A DNA stretch of 32,342 nt from Bacteroidales bacterium (GCA_017627255.1 JAGAHD010000112.1:1-32342), one strand, 5' to 3'; shown: positions 8,269 through 16,546, numbered from the stretch's first letter. The notes: a model not told the origin generated them from the sequence alone. Numbers and translations: made by a program.

Positions 8269-9183
8269 ATGTCATCAACATTCCTACAAGATTTATCCCA
8301 TACTGTTGAGGAACTGACAGGAAAACTGTTCGGGGAAAACGCCCAGTATCATTTTGTCTATTTCATCAGGACCCGGAAATTCCTGAACTTGAAAAACCCG
8401 AAGAACTGGAACGAGAAAATGATCTGGCTGGCAAAATACTGGCGCAACCCCCTGATCGTCAAGTGCGCTGACAAATACGCCGTCAGGGACTACCTTACGT
8501 CCAAGGGATGCCAGGACATCCTGAACGAAGAGTATGCTGTCTATCAGGATGCAAAAGATATCGATTTTGCTGCGCTGCCCCGGAAATTCGTCCTCAAATG
8601 CAACCACGGATCCAAGATGAACATTATCTGTGAAGACAAGGATTCTCTTGATACGGAGGCGGCCAGGGCGAAACTGGACAAATGGATGTCAACCAAGTAT
8701 GGGCGCGGCGCCGAATGGCAGTACAAAAACATCGAACGGAAAATCCTGGCAGAAAAGTACCTGGAAAGTTCTGACGGGACCATGATCGAGTATCAAATAT
8801 TCTGCTTCAATGGAAAACCCATGTTTTTCCTTGTCCGGAACGACCTGCGCAAAAGCGCCGTAGACAAGTCTTCCCTGCAGTATGCCGTTTCGTATTCCAT
8901 TGATTGGAAACGCCTATATATGAGGAAAGGGGAAGAAAAGTTCGATTTCGAGTTGCCCAAGCCGCACAACTACGACAAAATGATCGAATATGCCAGACGG
9001 TTGTCCGCGGACTTCCCCCAGGTCAGAGTCGATTATTACGAAATTGACAAAAAACTCGTTTTCGGAGAACTAACTTTCTCATCCAACGGAAACGTACAGA
9101 CCAATTACAAAGAAGAATATATAAAATCACTTGGAGCACAACTTCAACTTCCGCCCAAATATATAGAAGGGCAAACGCGGTAA
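8269..9183 (+). CDS. TupA-like ATP-grasp protein, surface polysaccharide biosynthesis
   Basis: This 304-residue protein resembles the TupA-like ATP-grasp family often found in capsule and O-antigen loci. Visible features are the N-terminal LKNPKNWNEKMIWLAKYW segment, the nucleotide-binding strand PRKFVLKCNHGSKMNIIC, the EYQIFCFNGKP strand and the C-terminal metal-binding VDYYEIDKKLVFGELTF. ATP-grasp enzymes join a carboxylate to an amine through an acyl phosphate. The founding member helps make an amino-acid-containing cell-wall polymer (teichuronopeptide). Here it may attach an amino acid to a uronic-acid sugar, but neither acceptor nor donor can be read. It follows the SGNH hydrolase closely and is convergent with the family-2 glycosyltransferase. 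Confidence 0.75.
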   Translation: MSSTFLQDLSHTVEELTGKLFGENAQYHFVYFIRTRKFLNLKNPKNWNEKMIWLAKYWRNPLIVKCADKYAVRDYLTSKGCQDILNEEYAVYQDAKDIDFAALPRKFVLKCNHGSKMNIICEDKDSLDTEAARAKLDKWMSTKYGRGAEWQYKNIERKILAEKYLESSDGTMIEYQIFCFNGKPMFFLVRNDLRKSAVDKSSLQYAVSYSIDWKRLYMRKGEEKFDFELPKPHNYDKMIEYARRLSADFPQVRVDYYEIDKKLVFGELTFSSNGNVQTNYKEEYIKSLGAQLQLPPKYIEGQTR

Positions 9184-9207
9184 GAAGAGCCGAACCGCAC
9201 GCTCCGG

Positions 9208-10197
9208 CTATTTCCGGGCGGGACGGACCAGTTTGAGAAGGGCGCCATAGACAGAGACAGGGCGCTTCGGTAAAAGCCGGAACAGGAATCCCGCAAGCAT
9301 GAATTTCGGATCCCGCGAGCGAATCAAATGCCCCGCAAACCAGCGGTTGCCGGAAAGCAGAAGGTCATTGACGGCAGCAACCGTTTCTTCAGGAAGGCAT
9401 TGGCACAGTTTCAGGCATGAATCCGTCACCCGGGCAATCTGAAGGGAAAAAAGATGGCGGTCCCGGCGAGAGACCCGCTCGCTGGAAAACGCATCCAGCC
9501 GCCTGGCTATGGTCAACAAGTCAAACGCCCTTTTCGGATTCGGGGTCTGCATGGACGATCCCGGCCGGACACACGCAAAATAAAAGCATTCTTCCACAAA
9601 GGAAATCCTCCGGGCTAAGTAGAACATCCTTGGTGTAAACTCCTCATCCTCATGCAGGAAACCGTCCGGAAAAGAAAGGCCGTTTTCCAACAGGAAAGAA
9701 CGACGGATGATATATAACGGAGGACAAACAGTCTTGAACAGACCCGCACGCATGGCGGACGGGCCGTCATAAACGGTCCGGGAATGCTCGTTACGATAAT
9801 ACCGGCGTTCCGAGACAGACCCGTCCGGCATCCCCCTGAACATTCCTATTCCGACCACGTCCAGGTCATCCCGGGTGCATTTGTCCAGCAGTCCCCCCAG
9901 ACAGTTCCGGGTGATGTAGTCATCGGAATCCACAAACCAGACATACTCCCCCTGCGCAGCGGCCAGTCCCGTGTTCCGCGCCCGACTGGCGCCGCCGTTC
10001 TCCATAGAGATAACCCTGATGTTCGGATGGGCCGCAGCCACAGCCTCCGCGATGGAAAGGGAGCCGTCCGTCGATCCGTCATTCACGACGATGATCTCGT
10101 ATCCGGTTTCCGGAATGTCCTGTTCCAAACAGGAAACCAGACACCGTTCCAGATAATTCTCCGTGTTGTACACCGGGATAATAATGGAGAGATTCAT
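9208..10197 (-). CDS. Family 2 glycosyltransferase
   Basis: This 329-residue protein has an N-terminal GT-A domain that begins MNLSIIIPVYNTENYLERC. It contains EIIVVNDGSTDGS, NGGASRARNTGL and the metal-binding DSDD motif in VWFVDSDDYITRNCLGGLL. The C-terminal half (about residues 200-329) is less conserved, as usual. GT2 enzymes transfer a sugar from a nucleotide donor to a growing glycan on the cytosolic face of the inner membrane. The start was placed at 10197, the Met that opens the GT2 fold. The in-frame extension upstream crosses the TAAATTTG promoter. It is single and reversed relative to its neighbours, with its own divergent promoter. The donor sugar is unknown. Confidence 0.9.
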   Translation of the reverse strand: MNLSIIIPVYNTENYLERCLVSCLEQDIPETGYEIIVVNDGSTDGSLSIAEAVAAAHPNIRVISMENGGASRARNTGLAAAQGEYVWFVDSDDYITRNCLGGLLDKCTRDDLDVVGIGMFRGMPDGSVSERRYYRNEHSRTVYDGPSAMRAGLFKTVCPPLYIIRRSFLLENGLSFPDGFLHEDEEFTPRMFYLARRISFVEECFYFACVRPGSSMQTPNPKRAFDLLTIARRLDAFSSERVSRRDRHLFSLQIARVTDSCLKLCQCLPEETVAAVNDLLLSGNRWFAGHLIRSRDPKFMLAGFLFRLLPKRPVSVYGALLKLVRPARK

Positions 10198-10221
10198 AGC
10201 CGTTTTCTTGTCTTGCTCCTG

Positions 10222-10229
10222 CAAATTTA
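10222..10229 (-). promoter_or_regulatory. -7 box (TAAATTTG) for the family 2 glycosyltransferase gene
   Basis: TAAATTTG on the minus strand lies 24 bases before the ATG at 10197 and matches TAnnTTTG. It is divergent from the plus-strand box at 10262-10269. The -33 position is T-rich (TTTTTTTAC) rather than a clean TTTG. Confidence 0.6.
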
Positions 10230-10261
10230 GCATATTTTTTCCGCTGCAGTAAAAAAATTCA

Positions 10262-10269
10262 TATCTTTG
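10262..10269 (+). promoter_or_regulatory. -7 box (TATCTTTG) for the DXD glycosyltransferase gene
   Basis: TATCTTTG ends four bases before the ATG at 10274, the third case in this window where the box predicts a start of transcription at the start codon. Confidence 0.68.
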
Positions 10270-10273
10270 CTTC

Positions 10274-11011
10274 ATGATACCCAAAACAATCCACTATTGC
10301 TGGTTCGGACGCGGCAAAATGCCGGATCTCGCAATCCGCTGCATCGCATCATGGAAAAAGATCCTCCCCGAGTATGAAATCAAGGAATGGAACGAAGAGA
10401 ATTTCGACCTGTCCCTGTATCCCTATGCGGAGGAAGCCTACCGAAGCAGGAAATTCGCTTTTGTGACAGATATCGTCCGCCTGTATGCCTTGTATACCGA
10501 AGGCGGTATTTATATGGACACGGATGTGGAAGTACTCAAGCCGCTGGATCCGTTTCTCGTCCATCATGCTTTTTCTGGATTCGAGAGTCCCAAGTACGTT
10601 CCGACCGGCATCATGGCGGCAGAAAAAGGAAGCCGCTGGGCAAAAGACAATCTGGCATATTATGAGGGCCGGCATTTCCTGCAGGGAGAGGATATGGACC
10701 TGACCACCAATGTGGAAATCATCACGGATTACATGGTCAGGGAATACGGTCTCCGACGGGACAATAGTTTCCAAGACTTTCCCGGCTACGTCACCTTTTA
10801 TCCGAAGGAGTATTTCTGCCCTCTGAACCCCGTTACCCTTAAACTGGAATTGACGGAACGCACGGTGACGATTCATCATTTCATGGGGAGCTGGACCCTC
10901 AAGACTCCCGTATCCGTTTCCCGCAAATGGATCATCCAGACTTTCGGAGAATCCTTTTACAAGCACCTGAGGGAATGGAAACTGAAATTTTTCCCAAAAC
11001 CCTGGAAATAA
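10274..11011 (+). CDS. DXD-type glycosyltransferase (GT32-like, capsular polysaccharide synthesis)
   Basis: This 245-residue protein begins IPKTIHYCWFGRGKMP, the usual opening of the sugar-transferase family that includes Och1- and toxin-like DXD enzymes. The core RKFAFVTDIVRLYALYTEGG leads into IYMDTDVEVLKPL, where DTD is the metal and nucleotide-sugar binding motif. It should act on the cytosolic side in assembly of a surface glycan. The next gene begins 12 bases after its stop, and the third overlaps the second, so this is the first gene of a three-gene operon with the PP-loop enzyme and LicD. The sugar donor cannot be deduced. Confidence 0.85.
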   Translation: MIPKTIHYCWFGRGKMPDLAIRCIASWKKILPEYEIKEWNEENFDLSLYPYAEEAYRSRKFAFVTDIVRLYALYTEGGIYMDTDVEVLKPLDPFLVHHAFSGFESPKYVPTGIMAAEKGSRWAKDNLAYYEGRHFLQGEDMDLTTNVEIITDYMVREYGLRRDNSFQDFPGYVTFYPKEYFCPLNPVTLKLELTERTVTIHHFMGSWTLKTPVSVSRKWIIQTFGESFYKHLREWKLKFFPKPWK

Positions 11012-11023
11012 ACTGCCCCTGAT

Positions 11024-12073
11024 ATGGTTGATAAAGACTACTGCCTGAGCAGCTACATGGCTTTCCGCTACCTCTGGAAGGAAGGAGTGGATTTCGCCGA
11101 AGGATTCCGCCACGTCAATTTCCTCCCCGTACCCGAATCCGGCCGTATTCCCGTCCGGAGCGCCGGAGACATCGACCGGGAAATCCGACGGCAGTTCGAT
11201 ACCCTTTACGCCCGGTATGACCGGATCGGGATCCTGCTGTCCGGCGGCATGGACAGCGCCAACCTGGCCGCCTACCTCCGTCCGGGCAGCCACGCCTACA
11301 CCTTCACGGCACCGGGGAGCGATGTCTTCGACAAAGATGTGGAACGGGCGGCCTCCTATTGCCGGAAATGGGGCCTGCAGCACCACCTGGTCGATATCAC
11401 GTTCGACGATTACAAGGAGTATACGCCGGAAGTGATCCGGCACAAGTTCGCGCCCGTCCACTCCATCGAGCCCCAGATATACAAGGCGGCTCTCCAGGCA
11501 AAACGGGACGGCGTCCAGCTGATGATCGTCGGGGAGAGTGCCGACCTCATCTTCGGAGGCATGGACAAACTCATCTCCCCGCAATGGACCTTTGACGGCT
11601 TTGCCGCCCGTTACACCTTCCTTGACCCGGCCCTTGTCCTGAAGGAGCCCGTCGACATGTCGGAACTGTATGAGCAGTACCGGACTGGCGAAACGGGCAT
11701 CGACTATATGCGCTTCATGGATGAAGTCTTCGCCATCGAAAGCAGCGGCTCCTATATGAACGCATTCGGGGCGGCCTGGATGCCTTATTACGATCCGTAC
11801 GCGGTCCTTGTCATGGCCGATCCGCTGGACATGGAGCGTGTCCGGGGAGGAGAGCCCAAATACCTGGTCCGGGAGCTCTATGCCATGAAATACCCGGAGC
11901 GGGAGATTCCCTTCAAGATTCCGATGCCTCGTCCTGTAGATACCGTTTTCAAGGATTGGACCGGACCCACCCGTCCGGAATTCCGTAACGATATCCCCAT
12001 GGACACCCTGACTGGAAACCAGAAATGGCAGCTCTGGTGCGCGGAACTGTTCCTGAACATGCTGGAGAAATGA
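11024..12073 (+). CDS. Stand-alone PP-loop / asparagine synthase-like enzyme without glutaminase domain
   Basis: This 349-residue protein has the PP-loop ATP-pyrophosphatase motif RIGILLSGGMDSANLAAYL (about residues 65-83) and the downstream helix IVGESADLIFGGMDKLI. Both are characteristic of the synthetase domain of asparagine synthase B. The roughly 200-residue N-terminal Ntn glutaminase domain of AsnB is absent, and the protein starts MVDKDYCLSS with no Cys-2. It should adenylate a carboxylate and then use ammonia or an amine supplied otherwise. Flanked by a glycosyltransferase and LicD, it probably amidates a sugar acid or amino-acid substituent of a surface glycan (inference). Its stop overlaps the licD-like start by four bases (ATGA). 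Confidence 0.72.
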   Translation: MVDKDYCLSSYMAFRYLWKEGVDFAEGFRHVNFLPVPESGRIPVRSAGDIDREIRRQFDTLYARYDRIGILLSGGMDSANLAAYLRPGSHAYTFTAPGSDVFDKDVERAASYCRKWGLQHHLVDITFDDYKEYTPEVIRHKFAPVHSIEPQIYKAALQAKRDGVQLMIVGESADLIFGGMDKLISPQWTFDGFAARYTFLDPALVLKEPVDMSELYEQYRTGETGIDYMRFMDEVFAIESSGSYMNAFGAAWMPYYDPYAVLVMADPLDMERVRGGEPKYLVRELYAMKYPEREIPFKIPMPRPVDTVFKDWTGPTRPEFRNDIPMDTLTGNQKWQLWCAELFLNMLEK

Positions 12074-12882
12074 AAGAGATATCCATTGAAGAGCTGAAGA
12101 GTCTCCAAACCGGCATCACCGTAAAAATCCACGACTTCTGCACCCGGCACGGCATCCGGTATTTTCTCGGATATGGCAGCCTGATCGGGGCCGTCCGGCA
12201 CAAGGGATACATTCCCTGGGACGAGGACATCGACCTCGGGATGCCCAGACCCGATTACGAGCGGTTCATCCATTCCTTCAATGGGGAATACCCTGACCTG
12301 ATGGTTTTCGCCCCCGAACTGGACCCGGGATATTATGCCCCTTATGCCAATGTATGCCTGAAAGGGACCCTGCTGGAGGAGATGAATCTGTCGCACCATG
12401 GGCGGGAAATCGGCGTGAAGGTGGATATCTTCCCCATCGACGGGGCTCCTTCGGACGATGCGGAGTACGCCCGGCTGCGGGAAAAAATGGAGAGATGGAA
12501 CCGGTTCCTGTTCTATAAACTGACTCGTCTCGCCCCCCGCTTCCGGCACGACAAAGTACTGTGGGCCAAGACTATCGTGTGGAAACTCATGCTGCTTCCC
12601 CTCCCCTTTTCCGCCATCCAGCGGCACATCCATGCCCTGGCCACCTCGCATGATTTCGAGACCTCCGAAATGTCCGACAAACTGTCCTTCCCCAACCCGG
12701 GGAACACCCGGATGTACCGGAGCGTCTTCGAGCATTACATTGACGTCGAATTCGAAGGGCACCTGTTCAAGGCCCCGAGAGACTATGATGTCTACCAGAG
12801 GGCCATTTACGGCGACTACATGCAGTTACCGCCGGAAGAGGAGCGTCACCCTCACCACGGCTTTCACGCTTACTGGAAATAA
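12070..12882 (+). CDS. LicD family phosphotransferase
   Basis: This 270-residue protein carries the LicD nucleotidyltransferase-fold motif RYFLGYGSLIGAVRHKGY followed by IPWDEDIDLGMPRPDYERF, where the DEDID acidic cluster binds metal. It ends in the usual HHGFHAYW tail. LicD proteins move phosphocholine, or other CDP-linked alcohol phosphates, onto sugars of surface polymers. The start at 12070 gives an ATGA overlap with the preceding PP-loop gene and is preferred over an upstream in-frame Met. The convergent gene three bases beyond encodes a TagD-like cytidylyltransferase that could make the CDP-activated donor, which supports a phospho-substituent decoration. The actual substituent is not known. 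Confidence 0.85.
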   Translation: MKEISIEELKSLQTGITVKIHDFCTRHGIRYFLGYGSLIGAVRHKGYIPWDEDIDLGMPRPDYERFIHSFNGEYPDLMVFAPELDPGYYAPYANVCLKGTLLEEMNLSHHGREIGVKVDIFPIDGAPSDDAEYARLREKMERWNRFLFYKLTRLAPRFRHDKVLWAKTIVWKLMLLPLPFSAIQRHIHALATSHDFETSEMSDKLSFPNPGNTRMYRSVFEHYIDVEFEGHLFKAPRDYDVYQRAIYGDYMQLPPEEERHPHHGFHAYWK

Positions 12883-12885
12883 TCC

Positions 12886-13320
12886 TTATTTCAGGTCCTC
12901 GAGATTGTCCTTCCGCACCAGTTCCAGCGCCTTCTGGATCTGGGTGGAAGATACGCCGCGCGTATACGGAAAATAGACGATCTGGATGCCGGCTTCTGCA
13001 AACTCCTTCTCATATTCCTTCCATTTTTCAGTCCCGTACCAGTCGTCTCCGACAAAGAGGAACTTGGCGCCCAGTTTCTTGCAGGCCGACAGTTTGTCCA
13101 TGTCATACTGGGGAACGGCGGCATCAACATACTTGCAGCTGCGGACGATTTCAATCCGGTCCTCGAAGGGAATCATGGCCTTCTTGCCCTTATAGGCGAC
13201 CAGTTCATCCACGGTAACTCCCACCACAAGCTTGTCACACATGCCCTTGGCATTCTTGAATAAGTTCAGGTGACCAATATGGAAGAGGTCATAGACCCCA
13301 GCTGTATAACCGATGATCAT
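12886..13320 (-). CDS. TagD-like cytidylyltransferase (glycerol-3-phosphate or related substrate)
   Basis: This 144-residue protein has the nucleotidyltransferase HxGH motif in TAGVYDLFHIGHLNLFKNAK and the closing RGVSSTQIQKAL, corresponding to the usual RTxGISST(x)I. Also visible are the FEDRIEIVRSCKYVD and FLFVGDDWYGTEKW segments typical of glycerol-3-phosphate cytidylyltransferases. It would make a CDP-alcohol (for example CDP-glycerol) from CTP in the cytosol. It lies nine bases downstream of the flippase gene in the glnS-wzx unit and is tail-to-tail with the LicD gene, which is a plausible user of its product. The substrate could be glycerol-P, choline-P, ribitol-P or a similar compound; the sequence alone does not decide. 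Confidence 0.82.
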   Translation of the reverse strand: MIIGYTAGVYDLFHIGHLNLFKNAKGMCDKLVVGVTVDELVAYKGKKAMIPFEDRIEIVRSCKYVDAAVPQYDMDKLSACKKLGAKFLFVGDDWYGTEKWKEYEKEFAEAGIQIVYFPYTRGVSSTQIQKALELVRKDNLEDLK

Positions 13321-13329
13321 AGCTGTATA

Positions 13330-14859
13330 TTATTTGATTTTTTTCTTGATTGCATCCACCACCACCGCCCGTTCCCCGGATGTCGTGCCAAGGAAGAAGG
13401 CGGACAAAGCCGTCATGACGAACCCGGACACGACCACTTCCACTGTCCTCCATACGGAGGGATCCTGCAGGAAGCAGAGGGCCGCCGGCAGGATCAGGGC
13501 AACAACGGACACCCGCAGCGCTTTCCAGACCAACTCACGGAAAACCAATCCGAAACTCATCCGGATTTGACGGCATGCCATCCACACTCGTTCCACCAGC
13601 ACCAGGACGGATGTTCCGACGACCATCCAATAGGCAGCCGTCGGCGCGCCGCCCAACCTGAAGGCGATATAAGCCAGTGGGAAAGCCAGTACATTCGTAA
13701 CGGAAGCGACGATCTGATAGCGTTTTACATCACCTGTCGCAAAAATGCCTGTCGTAAAGGGATTACCTATGGCGATAAAAAGGGAAGACAAAAGGGATAT
13801 CCTGACAAACTCCACCGCATACTTCGGAACCTGCCCCAGCCAAAGTTCCAGCAAGGCCGGCGCCTCCAGAATGATGGGCATGGCGAAGAAATAGAAAAGG
13901 AAGAACGAATATTTTGCTCCCTTGCACACCAACTCGTGCATATAGGGCAGGTTGCCGGAGGCATAGGATTTCGTAATCTGCGGGTTGATGGCGGTCGTAA
14001 TGTTGAAGATAAACCGGGATACATGGCCTTCCAATTTCACCGACACATCACGGGCAGCATTCACCCGCACGCCGAAAAACAGGTTCATGAGAATGTTGAT
14101 ACCCTGTGCATTCAGCACGGAGGCCCCGTTCCCCAGAAAGGTCCAGCCGGCATAAGACGCAATCTGCTTCACATATGTCCGGTCCACGCGGCGCAGGCGG
14201 AAGCGGCACTCGGTGAAATGACGGCGCGCATACCAGCTGTACAGGAAACGGACGGCTACCGCCGTCACCAGCATCAGGACCGCATACTGGACCAGCCTGT
14301 CGGAAGAAGAGAAACGGATGATCAGCGCCACAGTCAACTGCAGCAACGCCTCAACAATTCCGATATACGCGAAAGCATCCATCTTCTCATGCGCAATGAT
14401 GGCCGCATTGTACGGGACAGCCAGCATATTGACGACGAACATCAGGATCGAGCATTGGAGCACCCAGTTGGCTGCGCCCATCCTGCCGTCAGGAATCACC
14501 AGTTTCGTATTCAAAAACCAGATCCCCACCCCTTCGGCGATAACCAGCACCAGCAAGGCCATGACCGCCTGGACCAGGACCGTCGTAGAAAAGACTTCTT
14601 TCAGGCGCTGCTCCTCCTTGCCCAGTTCATAGGCCAGGAACCGGCTGATAGCCCCGGCCAGCGACCCGGTCAAGATCCCGAACAATGCCACGACCCCACC
14701 TACGGCACCGTAAATGCCGAAATCGTCCTGCCCCAGGGCATTGAGCACCACCCGGGAAGTATACAGTCCGACCAGTAGCATCAGGAACATCCGGAAATAC
14801 AGAAGGACCGTATTCCGTGCGATCCTTCTGCTGTTTTCCGATATGTTTCCTCCCGTCAT
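13330..14859 (-). CDS. Wzx-type polysaccharide flippase (MOP/MATE superfamily)
   Basis: This 509-residue integral membrane protein has about 12-14 predicted hydrophobic helices. It begins with the family-typical ARNTVLLYFRMFLMLLVGLYTSRVVLNALGxxDFGIYGAVGG pattern (first helix plus the amphipathic loop). Repeated helices follow, with NAQGINILMNLFFGVRVNAAR in the middle. Such proteins flip undecaprenyl-linked glycan repeat units to the periplasm for O-antigen or capsule assembly. The start at 14859 follows glnS by eight bases, and the cytidylyltransferase gene follows by nine, so all three share a transcript. No ligase or polymerase (Wzy) is visible in the window, so the rest of the pathway must lie elsewhere. 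Confidence 0.85.
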   Translation of the reverse strand: MTGGNISENSRRIARNTVLLYFRMFLMLLVGLYTSRVVLNALGQDDFGIYGAVGGVVALFGILTGSLAGAISRFLAYELGKEEQRLKEVFSTTVLVQAVMALLVLVIAEGVGIWFLNTKLVIPDGRMGAANWVLQCSILMFVVNMLAVPYNAAIIAHEKMDAFAYIGIVEALLQLTVALIIRFSSSDRLVQYAVLMLVTAVAVRFLYSWYARRHFTECRFRLRRVDRTYVKQIASYAGWTFLGNGASVLNAQGINILMNLFFGVRVNAARDVSVKLEGHVSRFIFNITTAINPQITKSYASGNLPYMHELVCKGAKYSFFLFYFFAMPIILEAPALLELWLGQVPKYAVEFVRISLLSSLFIAIGNPFTTGIFATGDVKRYQIVASVTNVLAFPLAYIAFRLGGAPTAAYWMVVGTSVLVLVERVWMACRQIRMSFGLVFRELVWKALRVSVVALILPAALCFLQDPSVWRTVEVVVSGFVMTALSAFFLGTTSGERAVVVDAIKKKIK

Positions 14860-14867
14860 GTAGGATA

Positions 14868-16517
14868 TTATTCCGGCTTATACGAATCCTTCAGGGCTGT
14901 CGTCTTGTTAAAGACGGGTTTCTCCGGCGTGGAGTCCTTGTCTTTCACATAGTATCCGGTACGCTCGAACTGGACGGCGATGCCTGAGGCGTCCTCCAGG
15001 AGGGCGGGTTCGGCGTACCCGGCCGTCACGACCAGCGAATCCGGATTGAGGAAATCCTTGTAATCCTTGTCCTCCGGTACCTGGGACATGTCGGCAAGGG
15101 TAAAGAGGCGGTCATAGTTACGGACTTCCAGCGCACGGGCATGATCCGCGGAGACCCAATGGACCGTTCCCTTGACGGAACGCCATTCGCCGGTCTGCGG
15201 ATGCGTGGAGGGATCATAGGTACACTTCAGCTCGACAATCTCTCCTTCAGCGTTCTTGACCACCTCGTTGCACTTGATGATATACGTGTATTTCAGGCGC
15301 ACTTCCCCATCGGGCTTGAGCCGGAAGAATTTCTTCGGGGCATCCTCCATGAAATCCGCGCGTTCAATATAGAGTTCACGGCTGAACGGAACTTTCCGGG
15401 TGGCGCCTTCCGGCTCCGCCGGATTCAACGGACAGTCGAACCATTCGACCTGACCCTCCGGATAGTTGGTAAGGGTCACCTTGACGGGATCCTGCACGAC
15501 CATATAACGGTTGGAACGGGCGTTCAGGTCCTGACGGACGCACCATTCGAGAAGCTGGATGTCCATCAACTGGTCCCGCTTGCTGACACCGATCTTCTCA
15601 CAGAACATCCTGAGGGCTTCCGCGGTATAACCCCTGCGGCGGACACCGCAGAGAGTAGGCATCCGGGGATCGTCCCATCCGCTCACCAGTCCTTTCTGAA
15701 CCAGTTCGAGGAGCTTCCGCTTCGACATCAAGGTATACGTAAGGTTAAGCCTTGCAAATTCGTACTGATGAGACGGATAGATACCGAGCGTCTCGATAAA
15801 CCAATCATAGAGGGGACGATGTACGTCAAATTCCAGGGTACAGATGGAATGGGTGATATGCTCGATGGAATCGCACTGGCCATGGGTAAAGTCGTACATC
15901 GGATAGATGCACCACTTGTCCCCGGTACGGTGATGATGGGCGAACTTGATGCGGTACAGGAGCGGATCCCGGAACATCATGTTCGGATGGGCCATGTCGA
16001 TCTTCGCCCGGAGGACTTTCTCCCCTTCGGCATACTTGCCCGCCTTCATCTCGCGGAACAGTTTCAGGTTCTCTTCCGGCGTACGGTCCCGGTACGGACT
16101 CGGCGTGCCGGGCTTGTCCACGGTGCCCCGGTGCAGGCGGATCTCTTCCTGGGTCTCGTCGTCAACATAGGCCAGGCCTCTTTTGATCAACTGTTCGGCC
16201 CACTCATACAACTGGTCGAAATAATCGGAGGCATAGAGTTCCTTGTCCCAATGGAAGCCCAGCCACTGGATATCTTCCTTGATGGAATCCACATATTCGG
16301 TATCCTCTTTCGTCGGGTTGGTATCGTCGTAGCGCAGGTTGGTCACGCCGCCGTATTTCTGGGCGAGGCCGAAATTGAGGCAGATGGACTTGGCATGCCC
16401 CAGATGCAGATACCCGTTCGGCTCCGGAGGGAAGCGGGTGATGATGGAATCCACCTTGCCCGAAGCAAGGTCGGATTCGATGATTTCTTCAAGGAAATTC
16501 AGTTTACGTTCTTCCAT
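14868..16517 (-). CDS. glnS: Glutaminyl-tRNA synthetase
   Basis: This 549-residue class I aminoacyl-tRNA synthetase has the HIGH-type motif RFPPEPNGYLHLGHAKSICL and the KMSKS-equivalent TLMSKRKLLELV. GlnRS/GluRS catalytic-domain features such as YDDTNPTKEDTEYVDSI and GWDDPRMPTL are present, and the C-terminal half is the beta-barrel anticodon-binding domain (about residues 335-540). It charges tRNA-Gln directly. The start at 16517 (MEERKLNFLEEI) fits homologues; the longer frame upstream runs through the promoter. A TATCTTTG -7 box lies 22 bases upstream. It is the first gene of a unit with the flippase and the cytidylyltransferase, an unusual pairing of housekeeping and surface genes. Confidence 0.95.
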   Translation of the reverse strand: MEERKLNFLEEIIESDLASGKVDSIITRFPPEPNGYLHLGHAKSICLNFGLAQKYGGVTNLRYDDTNPTKEDTEYVDSIKEDIQWLGFHWDKELYASDYFDQLYEWAEQLIKRGLAYVDDETQEEIRLHRGTVDKPGTPSPYRDRTPEENLKLFREMKAGKYAEGEKVLRAKIDMAHPNMMFRDPLLYRIKFAHHHRTGDKWCIYPMYDFTHGQCDSIEHITHSICTLEFDVHRPLYDWFIETLGIYPSHQYEFARLNLTYTLMSKRKLLELVQKGLVSGWDDPRMPTLCGVRRRGYTAEALRMFCEKIGVSKRDQLMDIQLLEWCVRQDLNARSNRYMVVQDPVKVTLTNYPEGQVEWFDCPLNPAEPEGATRKVPFSRELYIERADFMEDAPKKFFRLKPDGEVRLKYTYIIKCNEVVKNAEGEIVELKCTYDPSTHPQTGEWRSVKGTVHWVSADHARALEVRNYDRLFTLADMSQVPEDKDYKDFLNPDSLVVTAGYAEPALLEDASGIAVQFERTGYYVKDKDSTPEKPVFNKTTALKDSYKPE

Positions 16518-16538
16518 AGCATTATTCCAAATAGATGA

Positions 16539-16546
16539 CAAAGATA
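16539..16546 (-). promoter_or_regulatory. -7 box (TATCTTTG) for glnS
   Basis: TATCTTTG on the minus strand, 21 bases before the glnS ATG, predicts a leader of about 15-18 bases. No clean -33 TTTG at standard spacing. For the divergent serine palmitoyltransferase gene only a one-mismatch box (TAAATTCG, 16568-16575) is visible. Confidence 0.7.

Noticed and set aside
9184-9207. Short inverted repeat AGCCG/CGGCT between convergent TupA-like and GT2 genes as a terminator
   Set aside because: Only five pairs, a long loop and no T-run; too weak to call.
13270-14778. A 502-codon plus-strand open frame opposite the flippase gene
   Set aside because: Low-complexity, His/Gln/Arg-rich translation typical of an antisense frame; the minus strand encodes a clear membrane transporter.
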